A program made the position numbers and the translations under genes. 64,000 nucleotides of DNA from Lewinellaceae bacterium. Lineage in GTDB: Bacteria; Bacteroidota; Bacteroidia; Chitinophagales; Saprospiraceae. The stretch spans positions 310,001-374,000 of the forward strand of contig JACJYQ010000005.1 of assembly GCA_020636025.1 (NCBI GenBank), written 5' to 3'. Shown in pieces: positions 1 to 8,221 of this stretch (the first letter of the stretch is position 1; each line of letters begins with the position of its first letter). The notes beneath the pieces were generated by a model, which worked only from the letters and a program-made list of their open reading frames with translations, was not told the DNA's origin and searched no databases.

Positions 1-733
1 AGCGCCGGGCTTTCAGTACCTGCGTCAGACTTTTGCTATCCGGATCGTCATTGAGATCGCCCATGACGATGATCTTGGCATCTTCATCCACAGCTTTAAT
101 GCTATCTGCTACTGATTTACAAACACTGGCTGCCGCCGCCCGGGCATAGGCTGTACGGGCTTCTCCACCACCCCGCGAAGGCCAGTGGTTTACCAGGATG
201 TGCATGGGTTCTCCATTAAATAAGCCGGCTACGTATAACACATCTCGGGTATAGTCTGGCTCTTTGGTTTCCTTATCAATAAGATCTACCGGAAATGCTT
301 TGCTGCCCAAAACAGAAAAATATTTTGGCTGATAAAGCAGTCCTACATCTATTCCGCGCTCATCAGGAGAATCATAGTGTACGATCTGATAATGTCTGGA
401 TTCAATTTCTTTCTGAATAACCAGGTCTTCCAGTACTTGTCGATTTTCTACTTCTGCCACGCCAAGCAAGGCTACACCGTCCGGAGAGAGGTCGGTACCC
501 AGCAAAGCAATCACTTTTGCCAAATTGGCCTGTTTGATATAGTATTTTGATGAATCCCAGTGCAGGCGTCCTGCGGGGAGGAAATCATAATCTCTGGTTG
601 TAGGAGAATCGATGGTATCGAACAGATTCTCAAGATTGTAAAAGCCTATGGAAGCCACTTCGTAATCGTCGCCTTTTTGGGAAAAAGCGATCGTGGAAAA
701 AAACAATAGAAGAATGGTAATATTCTTTGGCAT
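1..733 (-). CDS. Endonuclease/exonuclease/phosphatase family protein, secreted (3' end outside window)
   Basis: Partial gene: it reads leftward off base 1, leaving about 244 N-terminal residues. The fold is the metal-dependent DNase I/phosphodiesterase type that cleaves phosphoester bonds. Residues 1-19 (ending FSQ) are a signal peptide, so it acts outside the cytoplasm. Family marks appear in order: NLENLFD at 33-39, GVAEVEN carrying the likely catalytic Glu, NHWPSR with a conserved His, and GDLNDDP with the metal-binding Asp near the window edge. It is divergent from a TonB receptor followed by a DUF5689 lipoprotein. These three families often travel together in Bacteroidota, which suggests one uptake/processing unit for a phosphate-containing or nucleic-acid substrate. 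That role is inference; the family call is firm. Confidence 0.9.
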   Translation of the reverse strand, partial: MPKNITILLLFFSTIAFSQKGDDYEVASIGFYNLENLFDTIDSPTTRDYDFLPAGRLHWDSSKYYIKQANLAKVIALLGTDLSPDGVALLGVAEVENRQVLEDLVIQKEIESRHYQIVHYDSPDERGIDVGLLYQPKYFSVLGSKAFPVDLIDKETKEPDYTRDVLYVAGLFNGEPMHILVNHWPSRGGGEARTAYARAAAASVCKSVADSIKAVDEDAKIIVMGDLNDDPDSKSLTQVLKARR

Positions 734-898
734 GCGAAAAATTTAATGGTGAAAATGAGTTTGAATCACAGACCCGGAAGCCAAACCTGCGTTCGTGGTT
801 TACCAAGACAACAAAGGAACGTCAATTTCGCGGCAAAATCTGCCAACTTTGCACAAATTTAACAAGCGGTATTGGCACTTTACGATGAATCGTTTTGC

Positions 899-906
899 TA
901 CCTTTG
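899..906 (+). promoter_or_regulatory. Putative -7 element (TACCTTTG) for the TonB receptor gene
   Basis: Exact match to the Bacteroidota -7 consensus TAnnTTTG, about 110 nt before the start at 1017. A TTG at 872-874 is the only -33 candidate and is a few bases too far away, so the call is weak. Confidence 0.35.
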
Positions 907-1016
907 TCCGCTTATTTTGCACAGCCTGTGCTTATGGCGTTTAATACTCAACTTCTCTCTTTTTTACTCTGCGCCCGCCCAAATACCATTGAATTTTCAA
1001 TCATTAACCTATCCAA

Positions 1017-3779
1017 ATGTTTCAAAAGTTTTTCTCTATTTGTCTGGTGCTGTTAGTAGCACAGGCTATCCATGCACAAAACAATGTGCTTTATGGAACT
1101 GTCAATGATTCGGAGAATAACGTGGGACTGGCTGATGCATCCATCGTTGCCGCAGGCACCGGTAAAGTTGCTGTCACAGATACCCGTGGTTATTACCGAA
1201 TGGAGAACATTCCAGCAGGTACTTACAGTTTCATTGTTTCTAAAGCCGGTTATTTGCCTACTGACCTTTATATAAATGTCACGGCAAATACCGAAACCAA
1301 ACTACAGTTCAGCCTTCAGAAGGATCCTGCTGCTATCAGCAACAGCACGCTTTCTGATATTCCAACCATTACGATGGAAGAAGCTGAAGCCGAAACGGAA
1401 GGTTCGGGAGGTGTGTCCAATTTGCTGAATGCCAGTCGCGATGTAATGCAACAGGTGGCAGGCTTTGGCTGGTGGGCCTTCCGCTTCCGCGAAAGAGGCT
1501 ATGACTCCGAGCATTTTCCACTTTACCTGAACGGTGTAAGCATCAACGACCCCGAAACCGGCACCGCTTATTACGGAGAGATCGGCGGTCTGAACGATGT
1601 GCTGCGCATCCGGGAATCGAGCGTTGGACTGGCACCCTGTTCCTTTGCTTTTACCGAAATTGGTGGTGCAACCAACATTGATCTGCGCGCCAGTACACAA
1701 CGCAAACAAATTCGGGCTACTTACGCCATCAGCAACCGTACCTACACAAACCGGGCAATGATCACCCTGAACAGCGGACTTATGCCAGGTGGCTGGGCCG
1801 TTAGTGCTTCCGGAAGCCGTCGGTGGGGACAGGAAGGATATTTTGAAGGAACCTTTTTCGACGGATACTCTTACTTTCTTTCTGTTGATAAAAAGATTAA
1901 TTCAAGGCATGCTTTGAGTCTCACATTTCTGGGATCACCAAACTCCCAGGGGCGCCGGGGTGATACCTTTGAAGAGATGTATGAGTTGGCCGGCTCACAC
2001 CGATACAACCCAAACTGGGGTTATCAAAACGGTGAAAAGCGCAATGCTGTGGTGGCTACAAACAACCAACCCATGGGTATTTTGCGTTATGACATGAACC
2101 CATTAAAGGGCACTTTTTTAACTTCTTCAGTGTACGGCCAAGCTGGGAAACGCGGCTACTCGCGCCTTGAGTGGTTTGAGGCCAACAACCCGGCGCCTGA
2201 TTATAACCGCAGACTTCCTTCTGCTATTCTCGAGCCAAGCCTTGCTGCTGAATGGGCAGAAGCTTTGCGCAATGACGAAAAACTGCGCCAGATTGATTGG
2301 GATCGCTTTTACGAAGAAAATCGCCGAAACAATTACACCGTTGTAAATGCAGAAGGCATCAGCGGAAATAATGTAACCGGAAACCGTTCGCAGTACATTG
2401 TGGAAGACCAGCGCTCCGATAGCAAGGAAATTGGGTTCAACACAGTGCTGGACCAGCGTTTGGATGACCGGTCCAAGTTGCACGCCGGTGTAAATTACCG
2501 CTGGTATACAGGACAAAACTTTAAAGTGGTAGACGACCTGTTGGGCGGCGATTACTGGCTGGACATAAACAAATACGCTTCGCAGGACTTTCCTGGTCAA
2601 CCGGAAAAAGAATATAATGACCTTCTGAAACCCAACCATATTGTACGGGAAGGAGATGTTTTCGGATACGATTACGATGAAAATATCCGTGATGGAGGCA
2701 TCTGGTTGCAAATGCAAACCGATTTAAACCGCTTCACCTTGTCAGGTGGTGGAGAGATCGGTCTCACGCGATTCTGGCGTACGGGCAATGCACAAAATCC
2801 GCGCTTCCCCGACAATTCACTGGGTGATTCGGAAAAGCAATCTTACTACACTTACGGAGCCAAGGCCGGGGTTACTTACAAAATCAATGGCCGCAATTAT
2901 TTAAACGCCAATGGCTTTATTGGTACGAATGCTCCCCAATTCCGGGATGTATTCCTGGCGCCAAGAAACCGCAACGATGTAGTGCCGGGTGGTGTCGATC
3001 CATTTGAGATCCAAAGCGCCGAAGCAAGTTACATTCACCGCTCTCCGTATTGGAGAAGCCGTATCTCTGGCTTCATTACCAATTTCAAGAACGAAACAAC
3101 TTCCAGCACTTATTTCTTCCCAACCCTTGGAGAGTTTGCTACCTTGATCCAAACTGGTCTTGACCGTCAACACATGGGTGTAGAGGCTGCGTTTCAATAC
3201 AAACTTAGTCCATCCTGGGAAATTAGTGGCGCCTGCAACCTGGGATACTACCATTACACCTCCAGACCCTATATGTACTTCACTGGCGACAATACCGGAG
3301 CGGTTACATTTGACAGCATTTTGAGTTATCAGGACAACTTCCTGGTACCACGCACGCCTCAAACAGCAGCCACCGCTGGACTTAGGTACCAGGGAAAACG
3401 CTTTTGGTTCGCCACGCTTTCCTTTAACTGGTCTGATAATTTCTGGTATGCGTATGATGCCACCCGCCGTCGCGCAGAAGCCGTGCTAAGCCTGGAACCT
3501 GGCTCCGAAATTTGGAATACCATTGTTGATCAGACAAAAGCACCAGCGTCCTATACACTCGACTTCTTTGGAGGTAAATCCTGGAAGATAAACCAGGTGT
3601 TTATTTACCTGAATGTAGGCGTCAACAACATATTGGACAACAAAAACATCATTGTTTCCGGAAGGGAGTCCTACCGCGCAGCTTATGGCAGGGAGCCTGG
3701 AAACGAGCAATTGTATACTACAGAAATTCAATATGGCTATGGATTGAATTACTTTGTTTCCATTGGTGTTAGAATTTAA
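1017..3779 (+). CDS. TonB-dependent receptor with carboxypeptidase-regulatory-like N-terminus
   Basis: Outer-membrane, energy-coupled uptake channel of 920 residues. Signal peptide 1-20 (ends IHAQ). Residues about 22-105 form a carboxypeptidase-regulatory-like beta domain (GTVNDSENNVG... then DTRGYYRMENIPAGTYS). A plug domain follows at about 125-245, with the conserved GATNIDLRAS end. The rest is a long beta-barrel rich in aromatic and Asn residues, ending in alternating hydrophobics (FVSIGVRI). There is no SusD partner, so it is not a classical SusCD glycan pair. The DUF5689 lipoprotein 63 nt downstream probably takes the partner role at the cell surface, and the divergent phosphodiesterase may release the ligand. 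The substrate cannot be read from sequence. The ATG at 1017 is chosen because it gives a clean signal peptide. Confidence 0.93.
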   Translation: MFQKFFSICLVLLVAQAIHAQNNVLYGTVNDSENNVGLADASIVAAGTGKVAVTDTRGYYRMENIPAGTYSFIVSKAGYLPTDLYINVTANTETKLQFSLQKDPAAISNSTLSDIPTITMEEAEAETEGSGGVSNLLNASRDVMQQVAGFGWWAFRFRERGYDSEHFPLYLNGVSINDPETGTAYYGEIGGLNDVLRIRESSVGLAPCSFAFTEIGGATNIDLRASTQRKQIRATYAISNRTYTNRAMITLNSGLMPGGWAVSASGSRRWGQEGYFEGTFFDGYSYFLSVDKKINSRHALSLTFLGSPNSQGRRGDTFEEMYELAGSHRYNPNWGYQNGEKRNAVVATNNQPMGILRYDMNPLKGTFLTSSVYGQAGKRGYSRLEWFEANNPAPDYNRRLPSAILEPSLAAEWAEALRNDEKLRQIDWDRFYEENRRNNYTVVNAEGISGNNVTGNRSQYIVEDQRSDSKEIGFNTVLDQRLDDRSKLHAGVNYRWYTGQNFKVVDDLLGGDYWLDINKYASQDFPGQPEKEYNDLLKPNHIVREGDVFGYDYDENIRDGGIWLQMQTDLNRFTLSGGGEIGLTRFWRTGNAQNPRFPDNSLGDSEKQSYYTYGAKAGVTYKINGRNYLNANGFIGTNAPQFRDVFLAPRNRNDVVPGGVDPFEIQSAEASYIHRSPYWRSRISGFITNFKNETTSSTYFFPTLGEFATLIQTGLDRQHMGVEAAFQYKLSPSWEISGACNLGYYHYTSRPYMYFTGDNTGAVTFDSILSYQDNFLVPRTPQTAATAGLRYQGKRFWFATLSFNWSDNFWYAYDATRRRAEAVLSLEPGSEIWNTIVDQTKAPASYTLDFFGGKSWKINQVFIYLNVGVNNILDNKNIIVSGRESYRAAYGREPGNEQLYTTEIQYGYGLNYFVSIGVRI

Positions 3780-3842
3780 AACCCTATTCCCAATCCCAAT
3801 TTACCTGAAATTAGAACCACTCAACTAAAAGAACATACAACC

Positions 3843-5270
3843 ATGTTTTTCCAAAAAAATAAACTTTTCGCCGGCAGCCTTACTGCAATTTGTGTGTTGG
3901 CCTTGTCTTTCTTTTCCTGTGTAAAAACTGATTTTGACCAGCCGCCAGTTGGTGGTGATGGCATGGACATTCCTACCAATGCTACAATTGCAGACATTAA
4001 GGCGCTCCACGAAACTTCCGGTGGTTACGACCGCATCAATGACGACCTCGTAATTGGTGGCGTAGTGGTTATGGACGACCGCAGCGGCAATTACTATAAA
4101 ACGCTCGTGATCCAGGATTCCACTGGCGGTATTGAGGTGAAATTCAGCAACGGTTACCTCTACAACCGCTACCCGGTAGGTCGCAAGATCTACATCCGTT
4201 GCCAGGGACTCGTATTGGGTGATTACAATAAACTAATTCAGTTGTCGGGCGGAACAATCGAAGAAAACGGTCAGGTAAGTGATATTGGCTTGACTGAGAA
4301 CCAGGAACGCACCAACATCGTTAAGGGATTTTTAGGCGATGCACCTACCCCAACGGTGGTTGGTATTAATCAACTTAATGCCAACCTTGTAAGCACCCTG
4401 GTTAAAATTGAAGGCGTAGAATTTACCGGTGCAGACAGCGGCGAAACCTATGCTGATGCCCTTACTTTGACCAGCCTCAACCGCACCTTTGAAAACTGTG
4501 CAGGTGTACAATTGATCCTGCGCACCAGCGGATTTTCAGACTTTGCCATTCAGAAAACCCCAACTGGGAAAGGATCAATTACGGGGGTATTAGGCATCTT
4601 CGGCAGCACTTACCAGCTTTACATTCGCGATACTACAGATGTGGATATGAATGGTCCGCGTTGTGGTGCCGGTAGCGGTAATGAGACGCTGGTGAATCTC
4701 AGCGATGTGCGTGCGTTATTCCAAGGTTCTACAACCTATTTGCCAAGCGACCGCAAAATAAAAGGTATTGTGATCTCTGATCGCACCGGCAACAACCTCA
4801 ACAATCGCAACCTATATATACAGGATGGCACAGCTGGTATTGTATTGCGTTTTGAAGCAACTCATAGCTTTGATCTTGGTGATGAACTTGAAGTAGTGGT
4901 TTCAGACATAGAGCTCAGTGAATTTAACCAACTCATGCAGATCAATAATATTCCACTGGCAGCTGCAACGAAGAAAAGTTCCGGCAATACGGTTACACCC
5001 CGCCTTGCCACAGTCGCCGAAATCAATGCCAATTTCGAAATCTGGGAAAGCACGCTGGTCAAGATCACGAATGCAAGTATTACCGGCGGAGCTACACTTG
5101 CTGGAAGCAGAGACCTGAGCGATGGAACAGGAACCATCATTCTGTTTACCTCGAATTCGGCAACATTCTCTGGCATGACGACACCATCGGGACCGGTTAC
5201 ACTTACCGGAATTCTCTCGGATTATAATGCCAATGAGGTATTGATGAGAAACGCAAACGATATTCAATAA
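3843..5270 (+). CDS. DUF5689 domain lipoprotein (two tandem domains)
   Basis: Lipoprotein of 475 residues; the lipobox FFSC puts the lipidated Cys at residue 26. Residues about 45-270 and 285-475 each look like a DUF5689/OB-like unit. Each begins with a conserved block (TIADIKALHE in the first, NLSDVRALFQ in the second) followed by a GIVI/GGVVV strand with DRTGN or DRSGN and a LxIQDGTAGI-type strand. The family is confined largely to Bacteroidota surface proteins. Genes for it commonly follow a TonB receptor and lie near an endonuclease/phosphatase, as here. It probably binds ligand at the cell surface for the receptor encoded 63 nt upstream; the two genes look like one operon. A strong terminator follows at 5289-5332. 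The ligand is unknown. Confidence 0.85.
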   Translation: MFFQKNKLFAGSLTAICVLALSFFSCVKTDFDQPPVGGDGMDIPTNATIADIKALHETSGGYDRINDDLVIGGVVVMDDRSGNYYKTLVIQDSTGGIEVKFSNGYLYNRYPVGRKIYIRCQGLVLGDYNKLIQLSGGTIEENGQVSDIGLTENQERTNIVKGFLGDAPTPTVVGINQLNANLVSTLVKIEGVEFTGADSGETYADALTLTSLNRTFENCAGVQLILRTSGFSDFAIQKTPTGKGSITGVLGIFGSTYQLYIRDTTDVDMNGPRCGAGSGNETLVNLSDVRALFQGSTTYLPSDRKIKGIVISDRTGNNLNNRNLYIQDGTAGIVLRFEATHSFDLGDELEVVVSDIELSEFNQLMQINNIPLAAATKKSSGNTVTPRLATVAEINANFEIWESTLVKITNASITGGATLAGSRDLSDGTGTIILFTSNSATFSGMTTPSGPVTLTGILSDYNANEVLMRNANDIQ

Positions 5271-5288
5271 ATCGAAATAGGTCCAAAT

Positions 5289-5332
5289 AAAAAAGGCCGC
5301 TTCATGAATGGCAACATGAGGCGGCCTTTTTT
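5289..5332. terminator. Bidirectional intrinsic terminator
   Basis: A 15-bp stem with one G-T pair (arms 5289-5303 and 5318-5332), GGCCGC core, A-run on one side and T-run on the other. It can end transcripts of the DUF5689 gene and of the facing gene at 5488-7425. Confidence 0.85.
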
Positions 5333-5389
5333 ATTTATTCTGCGTTAGTGTTTTCCCGAATGGGAAATATTATATCACTTCATAATTCG

Positions 5390-5450
5390 GAGTTCGATTG
5401 CTCGATATTCGATATTCCAGGAAAATATCGAATATCGAGCAATCGAACTC
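5390..5450. repeat. Palindromic word array, locus a (convergent junction)
   Basis: Perfect 27-bp inverted repeat, arms 5390-5416 and 5424-5450, with a 7-nt loop. Each arm is built from overlapping TCGAT/ATTCGAT words. It sits beyond a normal terminator between convergent genes, so termination alone does not explain it. Confidence 0.9.
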
Positions 5451-5487
5451 TGAACACTGAAATTTTCAAAAATGGAAATATATAACG

Positions 5488-7425
5488 TTAAAGCTTCACC
5501 AACTTTCCAGAGAACAACTGATTACCAGCCCAAAATCGATACACAAACACTGTCTCCTCGGGCAGTTGACTCGAACCAATTCGAATAACCGGAGCACCGG
5601 CCTCGAGTTCAAAATGCTCGCTATAGACAAGTCGGCCATCGAGCGTAAATATTTCAAGTCTGGTATTAACCGTTTTTTCAACCTGAATTTGAAAATCTGC
5701 CTGAGTCTTAAAAGGATTTGGCGATACAGTTACTGACCGGATTGAGCCGGAATTAGCTCCACCTATCTGTAAATCAATGCTCTGCTTCCAGGTATGATTG
5801 TCCCAATTTCTGACATAAGCTTCGGCATTGAAGTTGTCTTTATCCAACCATAAGGCTTCCGACAAGTACCCGGATTTCAGGGCCTTCACCAGTAAGGTAA
5901 ACACCAAGTCGCCAGCGGAGAGTTTTTTCCCGGTTCCTTCATAGGACACAGCCTTCAGAGCTTGGGCTGAAAGTTTATAATCACTTTCCGGCAAGTCATT
6001 AAGCTCCATTAATTGCAAACTTTCCGGATTTGCGGAGAGAGCGATTTGCCATCCGTCCAGGAGTAATGATTCTCGTACTGTAAACTCGACTCGCACGACA
6101 TCACCTGCATTTAGCCATCGGTCATTGGTTTCGAATACAAGCGGTGTAGGAATGGTGCGCTCATCCGCTTCACCTCTTAAGGCAGCTGAGAAATTTATGT
6201 CACCATATTTAATGCCCACAAAATTGAATCCACCGAAGGCTGTGTCAACCTGCAGGTTTGGAAGCTGCACTTTATATGTGTCTATTAAGCCTGTATAGGA
6301 GCCAAGATCCGAAGGGTTGGCAAGCGGGCGAACGAAACGCCATGGTGGCACATCTTTAAAAGTGTCGTTTATGCCCAGAATAAGTTTCCGGATCTCCACG
6401 ATGTCAAATGTCGTTACTGAATTGCTGTTGTTTACATCAGCAGCTTCAAGCTGGTAGGCACTGGTCAATGGCTCTATACCCAGAATATGTTTGGATATCA
6501 TCACCAAATCAAAGGTGGTTACTCCGTTAAGTGCAGCATCAATGCGCGACGCACTGATGATCGCTTCATAATCATTGTCAAAAGGAACCGGGCTTACGAC
6601 CAGGGAAAAGCATGAATCGGTAGTGTTTACTGACTTAACCTTGCTAAAAGCAGGTTGTACCCCAGCCGGTGTTTGCACAGTAGCTTTTACAGTATAATTG
6701 GAAAGTCGTTCATTATTGGATGATCTGGCACAGCCGGAGAACCCGAGATCAGAATCAGCATTGCATTCACATTCTGGTGCACCTGTTTGTACCAGCACAT
6801 AAGCATTACAGGAGTTCATCTGGCCAGTTGTATCGCGCACCCAAATTTCTACCAGGTTAAGACCATTATCGCATATACCGTAACTGACCTCCTGTTCGGT
6901 TGGGAAACCAGAGCCGCTGTCCTTTACCCTGATCGCTCTTTCAATCAGGTTATTGGGTGTGCAGTTGTCTGATAGGCTCAGAATAAACTGATCAGGACCA
7001 AAAGTAATCTGACAATCGGGTGGATCAATGGTTTGTGTCAGGCCATTGATGCAAATCATTGATGGGGGATTACAATCTTTTACATGAAACAGATACGTGC
7101 ATTGCACCACTTGTCCGCAGTTGTCAGAAGCACGCCATAATATGCGGTGTGTACCTGCCGGGAAAAAACCGGTTACGGTGTCAAGAGAAGAAAGTATTTC
7201 ATATCCACCATTGTTAAACAGGTCAATTCTGTAAGAATAGTTGATATTAGGGTTCCCACAGTTGGTGGTGGCTGTTTCATAGATCAGCACTTCTCCCTGG
7301 GTACAATCACCCGAAGTAAAGCAGAAGGTTTTGTCTGAACAGTCTGAAAGCCAGGAGATGGGTTGGGCAAGCAGTTGGCAAACAGGCAGTATGAGAATAA
7401 AAAAGCTAAGTAGTAATCGATTCAT
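5488..7425 (-). CDS. Secreted protein with dockerin-like repeats and type IX sorting domain
   Basis: 645-residue secreted protein. Signal peptide 1-20 (ends LLAQ). Residues 20-220 are Cys-rich beta domains resembling the HYR type (WRASDNCGQVVQCTYLFHVKDCNPP). At about 290-350 two EF-hand/dockerin-like repeats are visible, each with VTTFDxVxIxKxILG and an N/D-rich loop (AADVNNSNSVTTFD). Residues about 420-540 resemble a cohesin-like beta domain. The C-terminus (SVTVSPNPFKTQADF... to SGKLVKL) is a type A sorting domain, so export by the type IX system and surface attachment or release are expected. Probably an adhesin or structural surface protein; no catalytic motif is seen. It faces the DUF5689 gene. 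Confidence 0.85.
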   Translation of the reverse strand: MNRLLLSFFILILPVCQLLAQPISWLSDCSDKTFCFTSGDCTQGEVLIYETATTNCGNPNINYSYRIDLFNNGGYEILSSLDTVTGFFPAGTHRILWRASDNCGQVVQCTYLFHVKDCNPPSMICINGLTQTIDPPDCQITFGPDQFILSLSDNCTPNNLIERAIRVKDSGSGFPTEQEVSYGICDNGLNLVEIWVRDTTGQMNSCNAYVLVQTGAPECECNADSDLGFSGCARSSNNERLSNYTVKATVQTPAGVQPAFSKVKSVNTTDSCFSLVVSPVPFDNDYEAIISASRIDAALNGVTTFDLVMISKHILGIEPLTSAYQLEAADVNNSNSVTTFDIVEIRKLILGINDTFKDVPPWRFVRPLANPSDLGSYTGLIDTYKVQLPNLQVDTAFGGFNFVGIKYGDINFSAALRGEADERTIPTPLVFETNDRWLNAGDVVRVEFTVRESLLLDGWQIALSANPESLQLMELNDLPESDYKLSAQALKAVSYEGTGKKLSAGDLVFTLLVKALKSGYLSEALWLDKDNFNAEAYVRNWDNHTWKQSIDLQIGGANSGSIRSVTVSPNPFKTQADFQIQVEKTVNTRLEIFTLDGRLVYSEHFELEAGAPVIRIGSSQLPEETVFVYRFWAGNQLFSGKLVKL

Positions 7426-8221
7426 GGAAGAAGGGTATTATGGCCAAAACAGTAAATAACAAATCCATTCCATTCAATGGTCACAAAAATAATTCCAAGA
7501 TTCATGACGAATCCTCTGGAATTACCTACTCAAACATACCAAAAAGCGAGAAAACAAGGTGGCCGGTCATGGAATACCAGCCAGTTGTCTGATTAAAATA
7601 CTGATTACTATTACAGATGACAAAACAACTGAGAACAACGCAGTGATTAACATGAAGGCTCATGTTGTGTTCAATTCACGGCGGTCGGTGGGAGCGCTTC
7701 CACTTTTGGAAACTATTCCCCCACCTTTTCCTACCGTTAAACTCTTTATTTGGGGGAGTTTAAGGTTCTAGAGAGTTATGATTCCTATTCGTAAGAAAAT
7801 CAACATATCAAGGGCAAATATCATACCAGTGTTAGGACAAATCTAATTGACAGAGGTACATATGCCTTCACATTAGAACATTAAGTTTACAAACATTATC
7901 CAGAGCACACCGGTTTAAAAGTATTGCATTAATAAGAAAATATAGATTCACTAAGTATACAGCCTTGTTTATCAAATCTGACGTATGCCCTGATAAACAT
8001 CTGATATTTCTTTTCTACTTTATCATAATTTTGGATTCGAAATTAAATATCCTGTTTGTATAAGTTTTCCTGACAGAAGAATTCCGAATTTTGAAACCTA
8101 TTAATATTCGGGACACAATTTGACAATATTAGCGAGAAAACATCCCAATCACTCCATTTCAAGGAATGTTTAGGAAGGCTAATCTGCAACCCCTTATCAC
8201 TCACCTAAAAAACACCCAATT
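7426..8221. other. Long intergenic region without a supported gene
   Basis: Divergent space of 796 bases between two cargo genes. It is AT-rich toward the right. A stem TTAAACTC (7737-7744) / GAGTTTAA (7756-7763) is visible, and TAATTTTG at 8026-8033 matches the -7 consensus for the rightward gene but has no -33 partner. A 70-codon GTG-initiated frame at 7559-7771 and a hydrophobic open stretch opposite it show no family resemblance. Confidence 0.6.

Noticed and set aside
872..1108. 78-codon TTG-initiated frame before the TonB receptor
   Set aside because: Overlaps the receptor start in another frame, lacks a good start and has no protein-like signal; the promoter element lies inside it.
7559..7771. 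70-codon GTG-initiated frame in the long intergenic region
   Set aside because: No family resemblance, no start context, and the opposite strand is equally open in places.
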